DNA of 64,000 bases from an uncultured bacterium (GTDB lineage: Bacteria; Cyanobacteriota; Vampirovibrionia; Gastranaerophilales; Gastranaerophilaceae), in the NCBI GenBank assembly GCA_902801985.1, contig CADCKD010000012.1, forward strand, positions 1 through 64,000, in the 5' to 3' direction. Positions 8,083-16,680 of the stretch are shown piece by piece (within the stretch, counting starts at the first letter, position 1; each line of letters begins with the position of its first letter). The notes beneath the pieces are model-generated. The model saw only the letters and a list, made by a program, of their open reading frames with translations. It was not told where the DNA came from and did no database searches. The position numbers and the translations under genes were made by a program.

Positions 8083-9666
8083 ATGAAAGTAGACAACATT
8101 CAGAATTATTATTTAGGGGCTATGAGTTCAACTCCAACAAGGAGTTTAATGAATAATACTGCCAGCACGGTATCATATTCTTCAGCTCCTGCTTTTACAG
8201 GTAGCAAAATTAGCCTTATTGACAAACTTTTCCCTTTGAAAATCAGCAAAACAACAAAGGAATTGCTAGAGTATTTTCCTAAGGGTGAAAGAAAGGCATA
8301 CGAGTGGATGAACCGACTCGGAGATTGGGCAAAAGGCGAAGCTGCAGGTATTGGTATTACCGCAATTGGTACAGGGTTGGTTGCTCCTTGGCCTATCGCA
8401 TTTAACCCAATTGTAAACCACAAGCTCAAAAAAGAGAATGCAACACCTGAACAAATAGAAGAAAAACATAAAACACAAAAATACAGTGCTTGGCGTCAAC
8501 CGGTTTCTGCAGTATTAGCTGTATTTTTCCAATTAGGAGTTCAAAAACCGATTGAAAACGCATTAAAATATATGACTAACAACCCTGATACAAAATTTGA
8601 AGGAGTCTTTAACCAAGCATTTTTAAATGACGAAAAATATCTCGAAAATGTTGTTAAAAAAGAATTAAAAACAAAAGATAAAAATAAAATTAAAGAAGAA
8701 GTTGCAAAACGACTTGATAAACAAATTTCAGATGTAATTAACGCAATTAAAGGGGCTAAAGATACGGATACTGAAATTAAAGTCGGTAAGCACGTTCTTC
8801 CGACAGATGCCCTAGCTCAAGCGTTAAATAACCAAATAGAAAAATATATTACATTTGCTGAAAAGTTAAAGAAAAGTGAAGACAAAAATGTATACAAAAA
8901 TGTTTCATTCTACGTAACAAGAGCAAAAGAATTAGTTGAAAATGAAAGTATTTTGAAATCACTTCTATCCCCTGAGAAATTGGAATCAGGTATCAAAAAA
9001 TATCCAAAAATGGATAGACCAAATGCTATAAGAGCATATATAGCAGATGCGAAAAAGATGTACGAAGGCAAAAATAGCGGTATGGTTCACATTCTTGATC
9101 ACATTTTGAATAAGCAAGATAGTGTAATCGAAAGCAGCTGCGAAAGAAACTTAGATCGTATCAAAAAAGTAAAAGAACTTTGCGGCGGCACATTCGATAT
9201 GGATGAGTATTACAACTATCTAAAAAGAAGAAATCAACTTGTAGATGATAGAATCGTTGAACTTAAAAACTTATTAACAACACCGGAAGAATGGAAAACT
9301 GCAAAACCGATTGATCTTAAAACAAAACTGGGAAAAATTGCAGATATTTGCCATTATGACAGAACTGATAAAGAATTACACAATCTCTTTAAGGATAAAG
9401 GTGTATTCCTTGCAAATAAAACAGACCTGGTTAAGAAAGTTTTTGATGATGTAGTAAGAAAAGGCTACAGAGAAGTTGTTTCTAATCAATATAAGATCTT
9501 CTCACAAATAACTAAAGCAAGTGTCGCTTCATTCATAATGTTGCCAATCACTTGTACAGCACTAAACTGGGTATACCCAAGATTTATGGAAATTGTTTGC
9601 CCAAGTTTGGCCGGAGCAAAAAATAAAGCCCCTCAAGTTGAGCAAAAGGACGGAGGTGATAAATAA
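8083..9666 (+). CDS. Large lineage protein with N-terminal AFTGSK motif, unknown function
   Basis: I do not recognise this protein. From the ATG at 8083 (GGAAGG about 12 nt upstream) it has 527 residues; a GTG at 8071 is an alternative. The N-terminal 40 residues are low-complexity and contain APAFTGSK. Hydrophobic stretches lie at about 80-100 and 135-155, a long charged helical middle follows, and another hydrophobic segment is near residues 480-500. The pattern of hydrophobic patches resembles that of the downstream 245-aa protein and the 670-aa protein at 20244-22256, suggesting one membrane-associated family. Its stop overlaps the next start (TAATG), so the two genes are coupled. Confidence 0.8.
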   Translation: MKVDNIQNYYLGAMSSTPTRSLMNNTASTVSYSSAPAFTGSKISLIDKLFPLKISKTTKELLEYFPKGERKAYEWMNRLGDWAKGEAAGIGITAIGTGLVAPWPIAFNPIVNHKLKKENATPEQIEEKHKTQKYSAWRQPVSAVLAVFFQLGVQKPIENALKYMTNNPDTKFEGVFNQAFLNDEKYLENVVKKELKTKDKNKIKEEVAKRLDKQISDVINAIKGAKDTDTEIKVGKHVLPTDALAQALNNQIEKYITFAEKLKKSEDKNVYKNVSFYVTRAKELVENESILKSLLSPEKLESGIKKYPKMDRPNAIRAYIADAKKMYEGKNSGMVHILDHILNKQDSVIESSCERNLDRIKKVKELCGGTFDMDEYYNYLKRRNQLVDDRIVELKNLLTTPEEWKTAKPIDLKTKLGKIADICHYDRTDKELHNLFKDKGVFLANKTDLVKKVFDDVVRKGYREVVSNQYKIFSQITKASVASFIMLPITCTALNWVYPRFMEIVCPSLAGAKNKAPQVEQKDGGDK

Positions 9667-10403
9667 TGGCAGGATCAATTACAAAAGTAATGGGAAACGC
9701 ATTCTCACGTCCACTTAACTCTTTAGTTAAATCCAAATTTTATGAAAAACGTGTTAAAGATAAAATTAACCTTAAAACATTTGACAATGCAGTAGCACTT
9801 TTAACATTAGGTTCCATCGTTGTAAAAGACGGTCTTGGTTGCATAATGTATGTTGAACAAAGTAAACATAATAAAAGAATTCCTGAAGAAAGAAGAAACT
9901 TCGTATGGAAACTTGATGCTGTCAACGGCGGTTTGATGATTGCATTCCAAATTTTATTCTTCCTCGGAATGAGAAAATTTAACGACAAATTATTTGGTAA
10001 ATTATTCAAATCATTTAAACCTCAACATATAGAATCTGTTAACGAAGCAAGACGTGTCGCAGACAAAGCAGCTAACAAAGTTCCAAGAACAAAAAATGAA
10101 TTAAATGCTGAAGTTTTAACCGCTAAAAGTGCAGGGTTGTCAATCTTCCGCTCAGTATCAGAACTTGTAGCATCCACAATCCTCGCAAAACGTGTTGTAG
10201 TTCCTTTCATTGCAACTTATTTAACAGATAAGTTAGAAAGCAAACACAATAATAAAAATAGTGTTCAACCTGCAATGACCGGTACAAAACCTCAAGAAGA
10301 ATCTAAAGAACAAACTCCTGAAATAGGTTCCAAATTGGATGTAACATCTACGCAGTCAGGAACAACAAACCTACTTGAAAAATACAAACAACAAAATGCA
10401 TAG
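9666..10403 (+). CDS. Putative membrane protein, partner of the 527-aa protein
   Basis: The 245-residue protein is unrecognised. It has hydrophobic segments at about 43-60 and 85-105 and another around 160-190, and a Ser/Thr/Gln-rich tail of about 45 residues. A VKDGLGCIMY stretch resembles IQDGLGFIAP in the 670-aa protein at 20244-22256, so the two may be homologous over this part. It starts inside the stop codon of the preceding gene, a 1-base overlap typical of translational coupling, and is followed by a strong terminator. The two-gene unit probably makes a membrane complex, which is inference only. Confidence 0.78.
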   Translation: MAGSITKVMGNAFSRPLNSLVKSKFYEKRVKDKINLKTFDNAVALLTLGSIVVKDGLGCIMYVEQSKHNKRIPEERRNFVWKLDAVNGGLMIAFQILFFLGMRKFNDKLFGKLFKSFKPQHIESVNEARRVADKAANKVPRTKNELNAEVLTAKSAGLSIFRSVSELVASTILAKRVVVPFIATYLTDKLESKHNNKNSVQPAMTGTKPQEESKEQTPEIGSKLDVTSTQSGTTNLLEKYKQQNA

Positions 10404-10411
10404 ATAGACAA

Positions 10412-10441
10412 AAAAAGGAATCTTTAAAAAGATTCCTTTTT
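10412..10441. terminator. Bidirectional terminator
   Basis: AAAAAGGAATCTTT pairs with AAAGATTCCTTTTT around a 2-nt gap, with A and T runs on both sides. It serves the plus-strand 9666-10403 gene and the minus-strand TPR gene. Confidence 0.8.
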
Positions 10442-11010
10442 TATTGCTTAATTTCTTCAATTAACTTTTTTATATGATTTTTAACCGCTGGCGTAATAAT
10501 TAAATCAGGTTCAGCCATCGCAAAATCATCCAGCACTGTTATAGCTTTCTTTTTGTTGCCTGTTTGTTCCTCCAACAGTGCTACCATCACTTTTAACACA
10601 GGATTCTTTGCAGAATCAATGCGATATTGCGCTAATTTTTCTTGAGTCATTCCGAGCTGCTCATAGCATTTTGCCAAGTTCATATAATATTCAAAATTCA
10701 AACTATACTGAGTTATTGCGTTTTCAAAACAATCAAGAGCGAGCTCCGGATAACCTATTATTAAATAAGTTTTTCCTAAATTATTAAAATAAACAGCTGT
10801 TGCTTGAGTTTTCGGATTTAGGCTTATAGCAATTTTGAATTCCTGAATTGCAGCATAATAACATTTTTCTTCCAAATACATAATCCCTTTATTGTTATGG
10901 TCATACGCATTTTTTTCAGGGTCAATAGTATATGTCACAATAGTCCCGGGTTTTGCAAACACTGGGAGCGACACTGCTGCTAATAAAATTGTTATTAAAA
11001 ACTTTTTCAT
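10441..11010 (-). CDS. Secreted TPR-repeat protein
   Basis: The 189-residue precursor has a signal peptide (about 1-19, ending VFAKP) and then about three to four TPR motifs (roughly 37-160), helix pairs that form a protein-binding scaffold. The first repeat reads YDHNNKGIMYLEEKCYYAAI and the second contains AVYFNNLGKTYLIIG. It is the last gene of a four-gene minus-strand unit (TPR, metallophosphoesterase, metallo-beta-lactamase fold protein, TPR) running from 13883. Its periplasmic location is predicted from the signal peptide. The partner is not known. Confidence 0.8.
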   Translation of the reverse strand: MKKFLITILLAAVSLPVFAKPGTIVTYTIDPEKNAYDHNNKGIMYLEEKCYYAAIQEFKIAISLNPKTQATAVYFNNLGKTYLIIGYPELALDCFENAITQYSLNFEYYMNLAKCYEQLGMTQEKLAQYRIDSAKNPVLKVMVALLEEQTGNKKKAITVLDDFAMAEPDLIITPAVKNHIKKLIEEIKQ

Positions 11011-11048
11011 ATATTTCCTATTTAATAATTATTATAAATTATTCAATA

Positions 11049-11972
11049 TTATATCAGATTTATTTCCATACCTTCGTATGAAAGATGAACATTTGGGTAA
11101 TTTGAATTACTCAATTCCTGTATATCATTTAATTTGTCATCGTCATACCCGGGATCATAATGGAAAAACACCAACTGCTTTGCTTTAGCCATTTTCATTG
11201 ACTCAATCGCCATATCGAACGTTGAATGACCATAACCTTGTTTTGGAGAATGAGAGTTCAAATAATCCTCTGTTGTATATTGAGAATCATGTATTAAAAC
11301 ATCACAATCTTTGGCAAAGTTAACAAAATTCTTATCACCGCCAAAATAGGATTCTTTGTCTGTTGCATAAACAAGCGATTTTCCCTTATAAGATATTTTA
11401 TAAATCATTACACCTTCTTGCGGGTGAACATAAGATTTATAAAAAGTAATTAAAACATCTTCATCCTCGCAAACAATATCTTTTGCTAAGCCAAGCATTG
11501 GTTTTTGGTTAGGTTTCAATAATATTGCACATTCATCATTTATATTATGAATATTACATTCGCAAGCAATATCACCAAGATCTAAAGGAAAAGTCCTGCC
11601 AAAAACTAACGTTTTTAATTCTTCTGACAAATCAGAACCTTCTGCCCCCGGTCCATATATATCTAAAATTGTTGATTTTAAATGCATTGGTTTGAAAAAT
11701 GTTAAACCCAGAAGGTGATCCTGATGAATATGAGAAATCAAAATCAAAGCTTTAATAGGAGTTCTTTCTTCAACTTTAAGTCCGGAAGAAATATATTTCT
11801 CCATTAGCTCATCACCGCATGAAACAATACCCGTTCCTGCATCAAGAATTATCAAATGCCCTCCGACATTTACCTCAACACAAGAAGTATTGCCGCCATA
11901 TTTTAAAAATCTTTTATCTGCGACAGGAAAACTTCCTCTTACACCTCTAAATTTTACTTTAAAATCAGTCAT
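11049..11972 (-). CDS. Metallo-beta-lactamase fold hydrolase
   Basis: The 307-residue protein has the metal-binding motif HIHQDH (residues 81-86) of the metallo-beta-lactamase fold, a second Asp in ATDKES and a late histidine in FFHYDPG. It starts with VKFRGVRGSFPV and KYGGNTSCVE, a pattern common to a subfamily of tRNase Z/cAMP-phosphodiesterase-like cytoplasmic hydrolases. Two dinuclear-metal sites acting on phosphodiester substrates are expected, but the substrate cannot be named. There is no signal peptide, so it is cytoplasmic, unlike its operon neighbours. AAAAGGA lies 7 nt before the ATG. Confidence 0.85.
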   Translation of the reverse strand: MTDFKVKFRGVRGSFPVADKRFLKYGGNTSCVEVNVGGHLIILDAGTGIVSCGDELMEKYISSGLKVEERTPIKALILISHIHQDHLLGLTFFKPMHLKSTILDIYGPGAEGSDLSEELKTLVFGRTFPLDLGDIACECNIHNINDECAILLKPNQKPMLGLAKDIVCEDEDVLITFYKSYVHPQEGVMIYKISYKGKSLVYATDKESYFGGDKNFVNFAKDCDVLIHDSQYTTEDYLNSHSPKQGYGHSTFDMAIESMKMAKAKQLVFFHYDPGYDDDKLNDIQELSNSNYPNVHLSYEGMEINLI

Positions 11973-11989
11973 ATTATATCCTTTTTATA

Positions 11990-12976
11990 TTATTTCACTA
12001 TTTCATAAACTCCGGTTTGATCATGACGTTCTCCGGAATATATTGACGATACCAAAACCAAAAGTTTTGCCATTTTTTGAATTGTTTTTTCTCTTGTTTC
12101 ATGCCAGCCAAATTCAAAAACAACCCTGTCTTTGTAATTTGTGACATTTACACTTCTAAAGGCATCCGGATACGAAACAAGCGCCGGAGTATTTACATAC
12201 AAAACATTGTCTCTTTGAGTAATTTTTGCTGCATGATAATGTCCTTGGAACACCCCGATAGGATTTTTATAACTTTCTATAAGCGACATTATCGCAGTAG
12301 AATTTCTAAGTCTGTGGCTTGGGCTCGGAAATGGTTCAACTAACGGGACATGCATAAATATTAAAACCGTGTCACCCTTCGCCTTATCTAATTCTTTCTT
12401 TAACCATTTATACTGCTCATCATTCACATATCCTTGAGTAGTAACTTCATTAGTAATAATATTATCTAAAACTATTATTCTATAACCTTTTTTAGGTACA
12501 AACGAATAGTATGGTAATTCAAATTTGTAATTCGGATTAGATTTTTTCAACATACTCATAAATAAATCCGTATCCAAATATCCGCCAACACATCTGTCAT
12601 GGTTTCCGAATGCAAAATACCAAGGATAATTGAGTTTTTCCATATATGGCAATACCGCTTTTAATTCTTTTTCGAACGGTTTGTCAATTAAATCTCCTGT
12701 TACCATAACAAAATCAATGTTTTTCATTTCATTAATTTGATTAATTGCGTCATCCAAAAGTTTCGGAGATTCTCCGGTCATTTTATATGTAGTATTTGCA
12801 CCATTTTCGAGAAAATGAACATCACTCAAATGAACAAATTTCAAACTGGCAGAAGTACTGCATGCCTGAAGTCCCCAAAGCATAGCAAAAGTAAGCCCAA
12901 TAGTAATAAAAGTATTGTACAACCCTTTAAAAAATCTGTTTGATTTTTTCTTCTTATTACTCAAATATCGCTTCAT
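11990..12976 (-). CDS. Metallophosphoesterase lipoprotein
   Basis: The 328-residue protein has a basic N-terminus, a hydrophobic core (about 20-35) and a lipobox LQAC with Cys39, so it is predicted to be a lipoprotein. The calcineurin-like phosphoesterase motifs follow in order: LSDVHF (Asp52, His54), TGDLID, GNHD, FMHVPL and QGHYH. Such enzymes hydrolyse phosphomonoesters or phosphodiesters using a two-metal centre. The start overlaps the upstream TPR gene by 20 nt and the gene is followed at 17 nt by the metallo-beta-lactamase fold gene, so the two metal-dependent hydrolases are co-expressed. Substrate is unknown. Confidence 0.88.
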   Translation of the reverse strand: MKRYLSNKKKKSNRFFKGLYNTFITIGLTFAMLWGLQACSTSASLKFVHLSDVHFLENGANTTYKMTGESPKLLDDAINQINEMKNIDFVMVTGDLIDKPFEKELKAVLPYMEKLNYPWYFAFGNHDRCVGGYLDTDLFMSMLKKSNPNYKFELPYYSFVPKKGYRIIVLDNIITNEVTTQGYVNDEQYKWLKKELDKAKGDTVLIFMHVPLVEPFPSPSHRLRNSTAIMSLIESYKNPIGVFQGHYHAAKITQRDNVLYVNTPALVSYPDAFRSVNVTNYKDRVVFEFGWHETREKTIQKMAKLLVLVSSIYSGERHDQTGVYEIVK

Positions 12977-13883
12977 TTTGCCTGTTTTCCAATATTGCCT
13001 TTATTTCATTATATCTTGCTTCAAGATATTCGTCATCATTAGACAGTAGGATAGCTTTATCAAAATCATTTAAAGCTGCAAAATAATCACCGAGTGCATA
13101 ATCGCACAATCCCATATATTCATATATTTTAGAAGTCTGTATATCTTTTAAAACATTCTTAAAAATATCCTTAGCTTCCTGATAGGAACCTTGTTTATAC
13201 AAAATTTTTGCTTTATCGAACTGATATTCAGGTGTATCGTTTATAGTTATTGCAACGGCATTATCACGTTTTGCCTGAGCAATCATACCAAGAGCAAACT
13301 CAGCACGGGATTTAATCGCATAAGCAAGATCGTCATTTGGATTTGAAGTAAGGTATTTATCCAACGGATTTAAAGCCGCCTCATACTTGCCCATTTCATA
13401 TAAAACAATTGCATTACCCAAATATGCAGGAGCAAAATCTGACCTTGCAGAAGACGATGCATTATACGCATCAAGAGCATGCTGAAAATCATTCTTTGTG
13501 CGATAGAAATTACCTAAATAATAATATGCCAAATATGCATTTTGCCCTTTTGTTCCTTCAAATAATGCGTTAATCTCTGCCTGCTCATCACCGACTCTTT
13601 TATATTCCATAGCTTTTTTTATATATGGATTGACATTTTCAACAAAAGAAGACTTATCCCCCGAAAGAACATGCGACAAACCTCTTTTTAGGTCATACGC
13701 TCTTTGGTTATTAGGATTTAGGGATATAATCTTATCCAAATATTCAATAGCAGAATTATAATCACCTACAACACAATAGTTTGCAACAATATCGAAATAA
13801 TCATCCTCAATTTCATTTGAAAATACAGGACTAATATTGCAGATTGCAAGAATTAAGATAGTTGATAAAATAATTTTCTTCAT
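12957..13883 (-). CDS. Secreted TPR-repeat protein
   Basis: From the ATG at 13883 the product is 308 residues with a signal peptide (about 1-22, MKKIILSTILILAICN start, cleavage near VFS) and six to seven TPR motifs. A longer reading from 13907 is open but would need the transcript to begin inside its own -10 element: TG-G-TATAAT lies just 6 nt before the 13883 ATG and no ribosome binding site exists, so a leaderless mRNA is predicted. This is the first gene of the four-gene unit ending at 10441. TPR proteins scaffold complexes; partner unknown. Confidence 0.82.
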   Translation of the reverse strand: MKKIILSTILILAICNISPVFSNEIEDDYFDIVANYCVVGDYNSAIEYLDKIISLNPNNQRAYDLKRGLSHVLSGDKSSFVENVNPYIKKAMEYKRVGDEQAEINALFEGTKGQNAYLAYYYLGNFYRTKNDFQHALDAYNASSSARSDFAPAYLGNAIVLYEMGKYEAALNPLDKYLTSNPNDDLAYAIKSRAEFALGMIAQAKRDNAVAITINDTPEYQFDKAKILYKQGSYQEAKDIFKNVLKDIQTSKIYEYMGLCDYALGDYFAALNDFDKAILLSNDDEYLEARYNEIKAILENRQNEAIFE

Positions 13884-14031
13884 AGCAAAATTATACCATA
13901 AATTCATTATGAAAACAGCAAATAAAAAAAGAGTTGCAGGTTAATTGAAAACTAACAACAACTTTTTATTTTACAAAAAATTATTTTCGAGTAAAATATT
14001 GGTGTGTATTTTACAGAAAGGAGAAAGCTAA

Positions 14032-14856
14032 ATGAAAAAGGTTTTATTATCTTTGTTTATCGCAATAGCTGTTGCAATTCCTGCATCTGCAGCGACAACA
14101 ACGTATTCTTCAGCTGCAAGAGTTCAGGAAGTTGGGGAAAAATTATTAACATCAAACGGTATACCAAAGACAAATGTACAATTCATGGTTGTATCAGATA
14201 CTCCGAACAACTCTGAATTTGTTAACAACAAAGTTATCAATGTATCAAGTGCTGAACTTGCATTTGCAGGTAATGACAATGAAACAGCAGCCGTTGTAGC
14301 AACAGAAATCGGACATATTATTATGGGACACGGTTCAAAAAACAAAGTCATATCAATGTTAACAACACCTACAACAACAGAAGTTCAAACAAATGCAGCT
14401 GTTCAAACATTTGCATCTAACTATAAAACAACAAAACAAGACAAAGAAGCAGACTTGGTTGCAGTTAATTTAATGGTAAATGCAGGCTACAATCCACTTG
14501 CATTGATTGTTGTTTTGACAAAACAAACAGGAACATACTGGGATACATTAGCAGGACGTCCTGCTAACGCAGAAAAAGCTATGAATGTATATGATTACAT
14601 TAGCTATGTATATCCTAACAAATTAAAAGTAGGTTACGGATGTAATGAATACAGAAACTTCTTATTGTACGCAGATAACCAAGTATCTTTAAGAAAAGAA
14701 AACAAAAAACTTACAAAATTGTATAACAAAACATATACAAAAGCTAAGAAGAAAACCGCAAACAATATTACAAAATTCAAAACTCGCGGTGGTATCAGCG
14801 GATGGGACGCAGTATACGGATTATTAAACACTCCGATCCCAACAACAACTAAATAA
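14032..14856 (+). CDS. M48-like protein with a degenerate zinc motif (likely pseudo-peptidase)
   Basis: The 274-residue precursor has a signal peptide (cleavage near ASA, about residue 20). The core resembles M48 metallopeptidases of the secreted, M48 Ste24/BepA-like kind: the helix usually carrying HExxH reads TEIGH (Thr91, Glu92, His95), followed by GH at 99-100, and the third ligand region KEADLVAVNLMVNAGYNP is intact with Glu139. Replacement of the first zinc histidine by threonine should abolish normal zinc binding, so it is probably a catalytically inactive relative, perhaps a chaperone-like envelope protein. The C-terminus is lysine-rich. Strong terminator downstream; monocistronic. 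Start has GAAAGGAG upstream. Confidence 0.8.
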   Translation: MKKVLLSLFIAIAVAIPASAATTTYSSAARVQEVGEKLLTSNGIPKTNVQFMVVSDTPNNSEFVNNKVINVSSAELAFAGNDNETAAVVATEIGHIIMGHGSKNKVISMLTTPTTTEVQTNAAVQTFASNYKTTKQDKEADLVAVNLMVNAGYNPLALIVVLTKQTGTYWDTLAGRPANAEKAMNVYDYISYVYPNKLKVGYGCNEYRNFLLYADNQVSLRKENKKLTKLYNKTYTKAKKKTANNITKFKTRGGISGWDAVYGLLNTPIPTTTK

Positions 14857-14872
14857 GTTTAACACTTATTAT

Positions 14873-14903
14873 AAAAAAGCGGGTCTTAAAGACTCGCTTT
14901 TTT
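14873..14903. terminator. Bidirectional terminator
   Basis: AAAAAAGCGGGTC pairs with GACTCGCTTTTTT (one G-U pair) with loop TTAAA. It lies between convergent genes. Confidence 0.8.
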
Positions 14904-15882
14904 ATTTGATAAATTTTTCTAACTTTGTAAACACAAACGGATAACCCGCAGTAAGAATAAAACCTGTTAAAAATAGAGCAAAGAATGTATAGGAATAATT
15001 ATACATATCAGCAAAAAATATTTGAATAACAGGTAGCAAGATCAATGCCAAAACAACACCTGCAATTGCTCTGATTACACGACATTTATCCGACGCAGCC
15101 TTAGGATCAAAAGGGAAAAACCTCGCACAAATACATATTCCGTTCATAGCTCCTGCAATCCAACCGGAATAAACTATTGTATTGTAAATTCCTCGTGCAG
15201 GATTTACCAACAGTTTACCGTTTAAATAATCTTGCGGATAATTTTTGGTAAATACATATACCATGAATAAAACAATTAAAATATTCACAAAAACTAACAA
15301 ATACAAATATCTATCTCTATTTTCTTCACACCAATTTATTAAAGAGTTTATGACAAACATCAAAACCGCACCAATTAACAACCCTCCGATGATATCCTGC
15401 GGAGTGTGAACACCAAGATAATTCCTTGAAAATCCAACGAAAAGTATAGCAAGTACCAGCAAAATACACAATATTTTGTGTCTTTTTGCGCAAAGAAAAG
15501 CCATACCACCCCAACTTGTCACAGCCATTGAAGTGTGACCGCTTGGGAAAGAATACCCGCCGGCGTTCCCAAATGCAGATCGGACAGGATGAATTTTATC
15601 ACTTAAAACCCAAGGCCTATAAACACAAGCTACCATTTTTAAAAATTGCGAAATTAAAAGCCCGAAAGAATTTAATGAAAATAAATAAACACCGGCCCTA
15701 AAATCAAAACACCAATATATCATGCACATAACAAGCATTGGGATAAACATTTCGCCAAATCTTGTAACCCACATAAAAACCTCATCAAATATCGGACTCA
15801 AATGCATTCTAATATTCTGCAAATAAATCAAATAATCAATTTGAGGATTTAACCAACTTTCATTTGATAAAAATTCCAACAT
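14902..15882 (-). CDS. PAP2-family membrane phosphatase
   Basis: This 326-residue integral membrane protein carries all three PAP2 motifs: Lys82 to Arg89-Pro90 (KMVACVYRP), PSGH (113-116) and SRNYLGVH (Ser152, Arg153, His159) followed by Asp163. PAP2 enzymes remove phosphate from lipid phosphates such as phosphatidate, undecaprenyl diphosphate or phosphatidylglycerol phosphate through a phospho-histidine intermediate. About eight hydrophobic segments are visible, more than the usual six, with an extra C-terminal membrane block after residue 185. The active site would face the periplasm. Single gene, convergent with the M48-like gene. Exact lipid substrate is not clear. Confidence 0.9.
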   Translation of the reverse strand: MLEFLSNESWLNPQIDYLIYLQNIRMHLSPIFDEVFMWVTRFGEMFIPMLVMCMIYWCFDFRAGVYLFSLNSFGLLISQFLKMVACVYRPWVLSDKIHPVRSAFGNAGGYSFPSGHTSMAVTSWGGMAFLCAKRHKILCILLVLAILFVGFSRNYLGVHTPQDIIGGLLIGAVLMFVINSLINWCEENRDRYLYLLVFVNILIVLFMVYVFTKNYPQDYLNGKLLVNPARGIYNTIVYSGWIAGAMNGICICARFFPFDPKAASDKCRVIRAIAGVVLALILLPVIQIFFADMYNYSYTFFALFLTGFILTAGYPFVFTKLEKFIK

Positions 15883-15921
15883 AATATTATTTAATCATTA
15901 ATTCATAATTAAAACAATATT

Positions 15922-16209
15922 TTAAGCTATGTAAGAAATCTTATTATCTTTAATTTCTTGCGCCAACATTTGTGCCGCAGCTTTTTCTTGAGCAGCAGCG
16001 AGTTGATACAACGTCTCATTTTGGATTTTTTGAACAGCAAATTGTTTATCAGCTTCTGCAAGCATTGACATATTTGCCATAGGGTTTCCCATAAATGACG
16101 GAAGATTTCTGCACATATTCATCATGCGCATATTATTTTGCATCATGTTCCACTGAGCATTATGCATTTGAGAAGTTGCATTTAACCGTGCCATAAGCGA
16201 AACTAACAT
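15922..16209 (-). CDS. Small helical protein, Met/Gln/Asn-rich
   Basis: I do not recognise this protein. The ATG at 16209 with GGGGTGAT upstream gives 95 residues; the frame extends to 16254 without a ribosome binding site. The product is rich in methionine, glutamine and asparagine, with a stretch MHNAQWNMMQNNMRMMNMCR, and a helical second half ending in EIKDNKISYIA. There is no signal peptide or Phe-Gly motif. An inverted ACTAC/GTAGT pair lies in the leader around 16233-16246. Function unknown. Confidence 0.65.
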   Translation of the reverse strand: MLVSLMARLNATSQMHNAQWNMMQNNMRMMNMCRNLPSFMGNPMANMSMLAEADKQFAVQKIQNETLYQLAAAQEKAAAQMLAQEIKDNKISYIA

Positions 16210-16326
16210 AATAATCACCCCACTACTTTTCTTACTACTTATGTAGTATAACATATAAATTAATTTCCCGCAAGTTACATAAAATAATTTATTAATATAA
16301 CGTAATAAAAATTCCTCAACCCAGAT

Positions 16327-16382
16327 ATAAAAAGCCTAGGCTAAATGTGTTAGGCTCTTTTATGACAGCGGCAAGGAGAATT
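16327..16382 (-). repeat. Degenerate tRNA-Glu 3'-end copy with hairpin
   Basis: A hairpin (AAAAAGCCTA ... TTAGGCTCTTTT) is followed by GCGGCAAGGAGAATTG (about 16367-16382), which matches the tRNA-Glu 3' portion GCGGTAAGGGGAATTG with two changes. It looks like a third, older copy of the duplicated tRNA tail described next. Confidence 0.5.
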
Positions 16383-16458
16383 GTCCTACTATCATCTCTG
16401 CCAAAATTAAAGGAGCCATAACAGGCTCCTTTAATTTTGGCGGCGGTAAGGGGAATTG
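16383..16458 (-). repeat. Direct repeat copy 1: hairpin plus tRNA-Glu 3' end
   Basis: This 76-bp segment is repeated at 16603-16680 with only a 2-bp insertion. It contains GTCCTACTATCATCTCTG, a 17-bp-arm hairpin (CCAAAATTAAAGGAGCC and its complement) and the 3'-terminal bases of tRNA-Glu (complement of the CCA end and acceptor/T-arm). The two copies are 220 bp apart. Confidence 0.85.
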
Positions 16459-16602
16459 TCTTGCTGCGCTCGCATACGACGTGACTCAGCTTGAGCCTTA
16501 TATGTCCTGCGGACAGCCCATTAATAAGGCTCAAGGCTTCGCACTTGGCTCGCTTGCGTTGAACCTCCTTGACAAGGCTTACGCCTCGTAGGGGTTCTCA
16601 AA
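16459..16602. other. Structured spacer between tRNA-tail repeats
   Basis: The 144-bp spacer is much richer in G+C than its surroundings and holds a long inverted repeat: GCTTGAGCCTTAT pairs with ATAAGGCTCAAGG around an inner TGTCC/GGACA hairpin. CTTGACAAGG and GCTTACGCCTCGTAGG follow. No protein frame is credible. It may be a small inserted repeat or a structured RNA; neither can be decided from the sequence alone. Confidence 0.5.
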
Positions 16603-16680
16603 GTCCTACTATCATCTCTGCCAAAATTAAAGGAGCCATATAACAGGCTCCTTTAATTTTGGCGGCGGTAAGGGGAATTG
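16603..16680 (-). repeat. Direct repeat copy 2: hairpin plus tRNA-Glu 3' end
   Basis: Second copy of the repeat at 16383-16458, here continuous with the intact tRNA-Glu gene. Its hairpin (16621-16662) directly follows the tRNA on the minus strand and could act as the transcription terminator or 3'-processing signal. Confidence 0.85.

Noticed and set aside
14902-15882. Leaderless start for the PAP2 gene (TTAAAT 6 nt before the ATG)
   Set aside because: The hexamer matches the -10 consensus only weakly (4 of 6) in a very AT-rich stretch, so it was not counted.
16383-16680. Prophage or integrative element at the tRNA-Glu gene
   Set aside because: The repeat copies are only 220 bp apart and no integrase or other gene lies between or near them.
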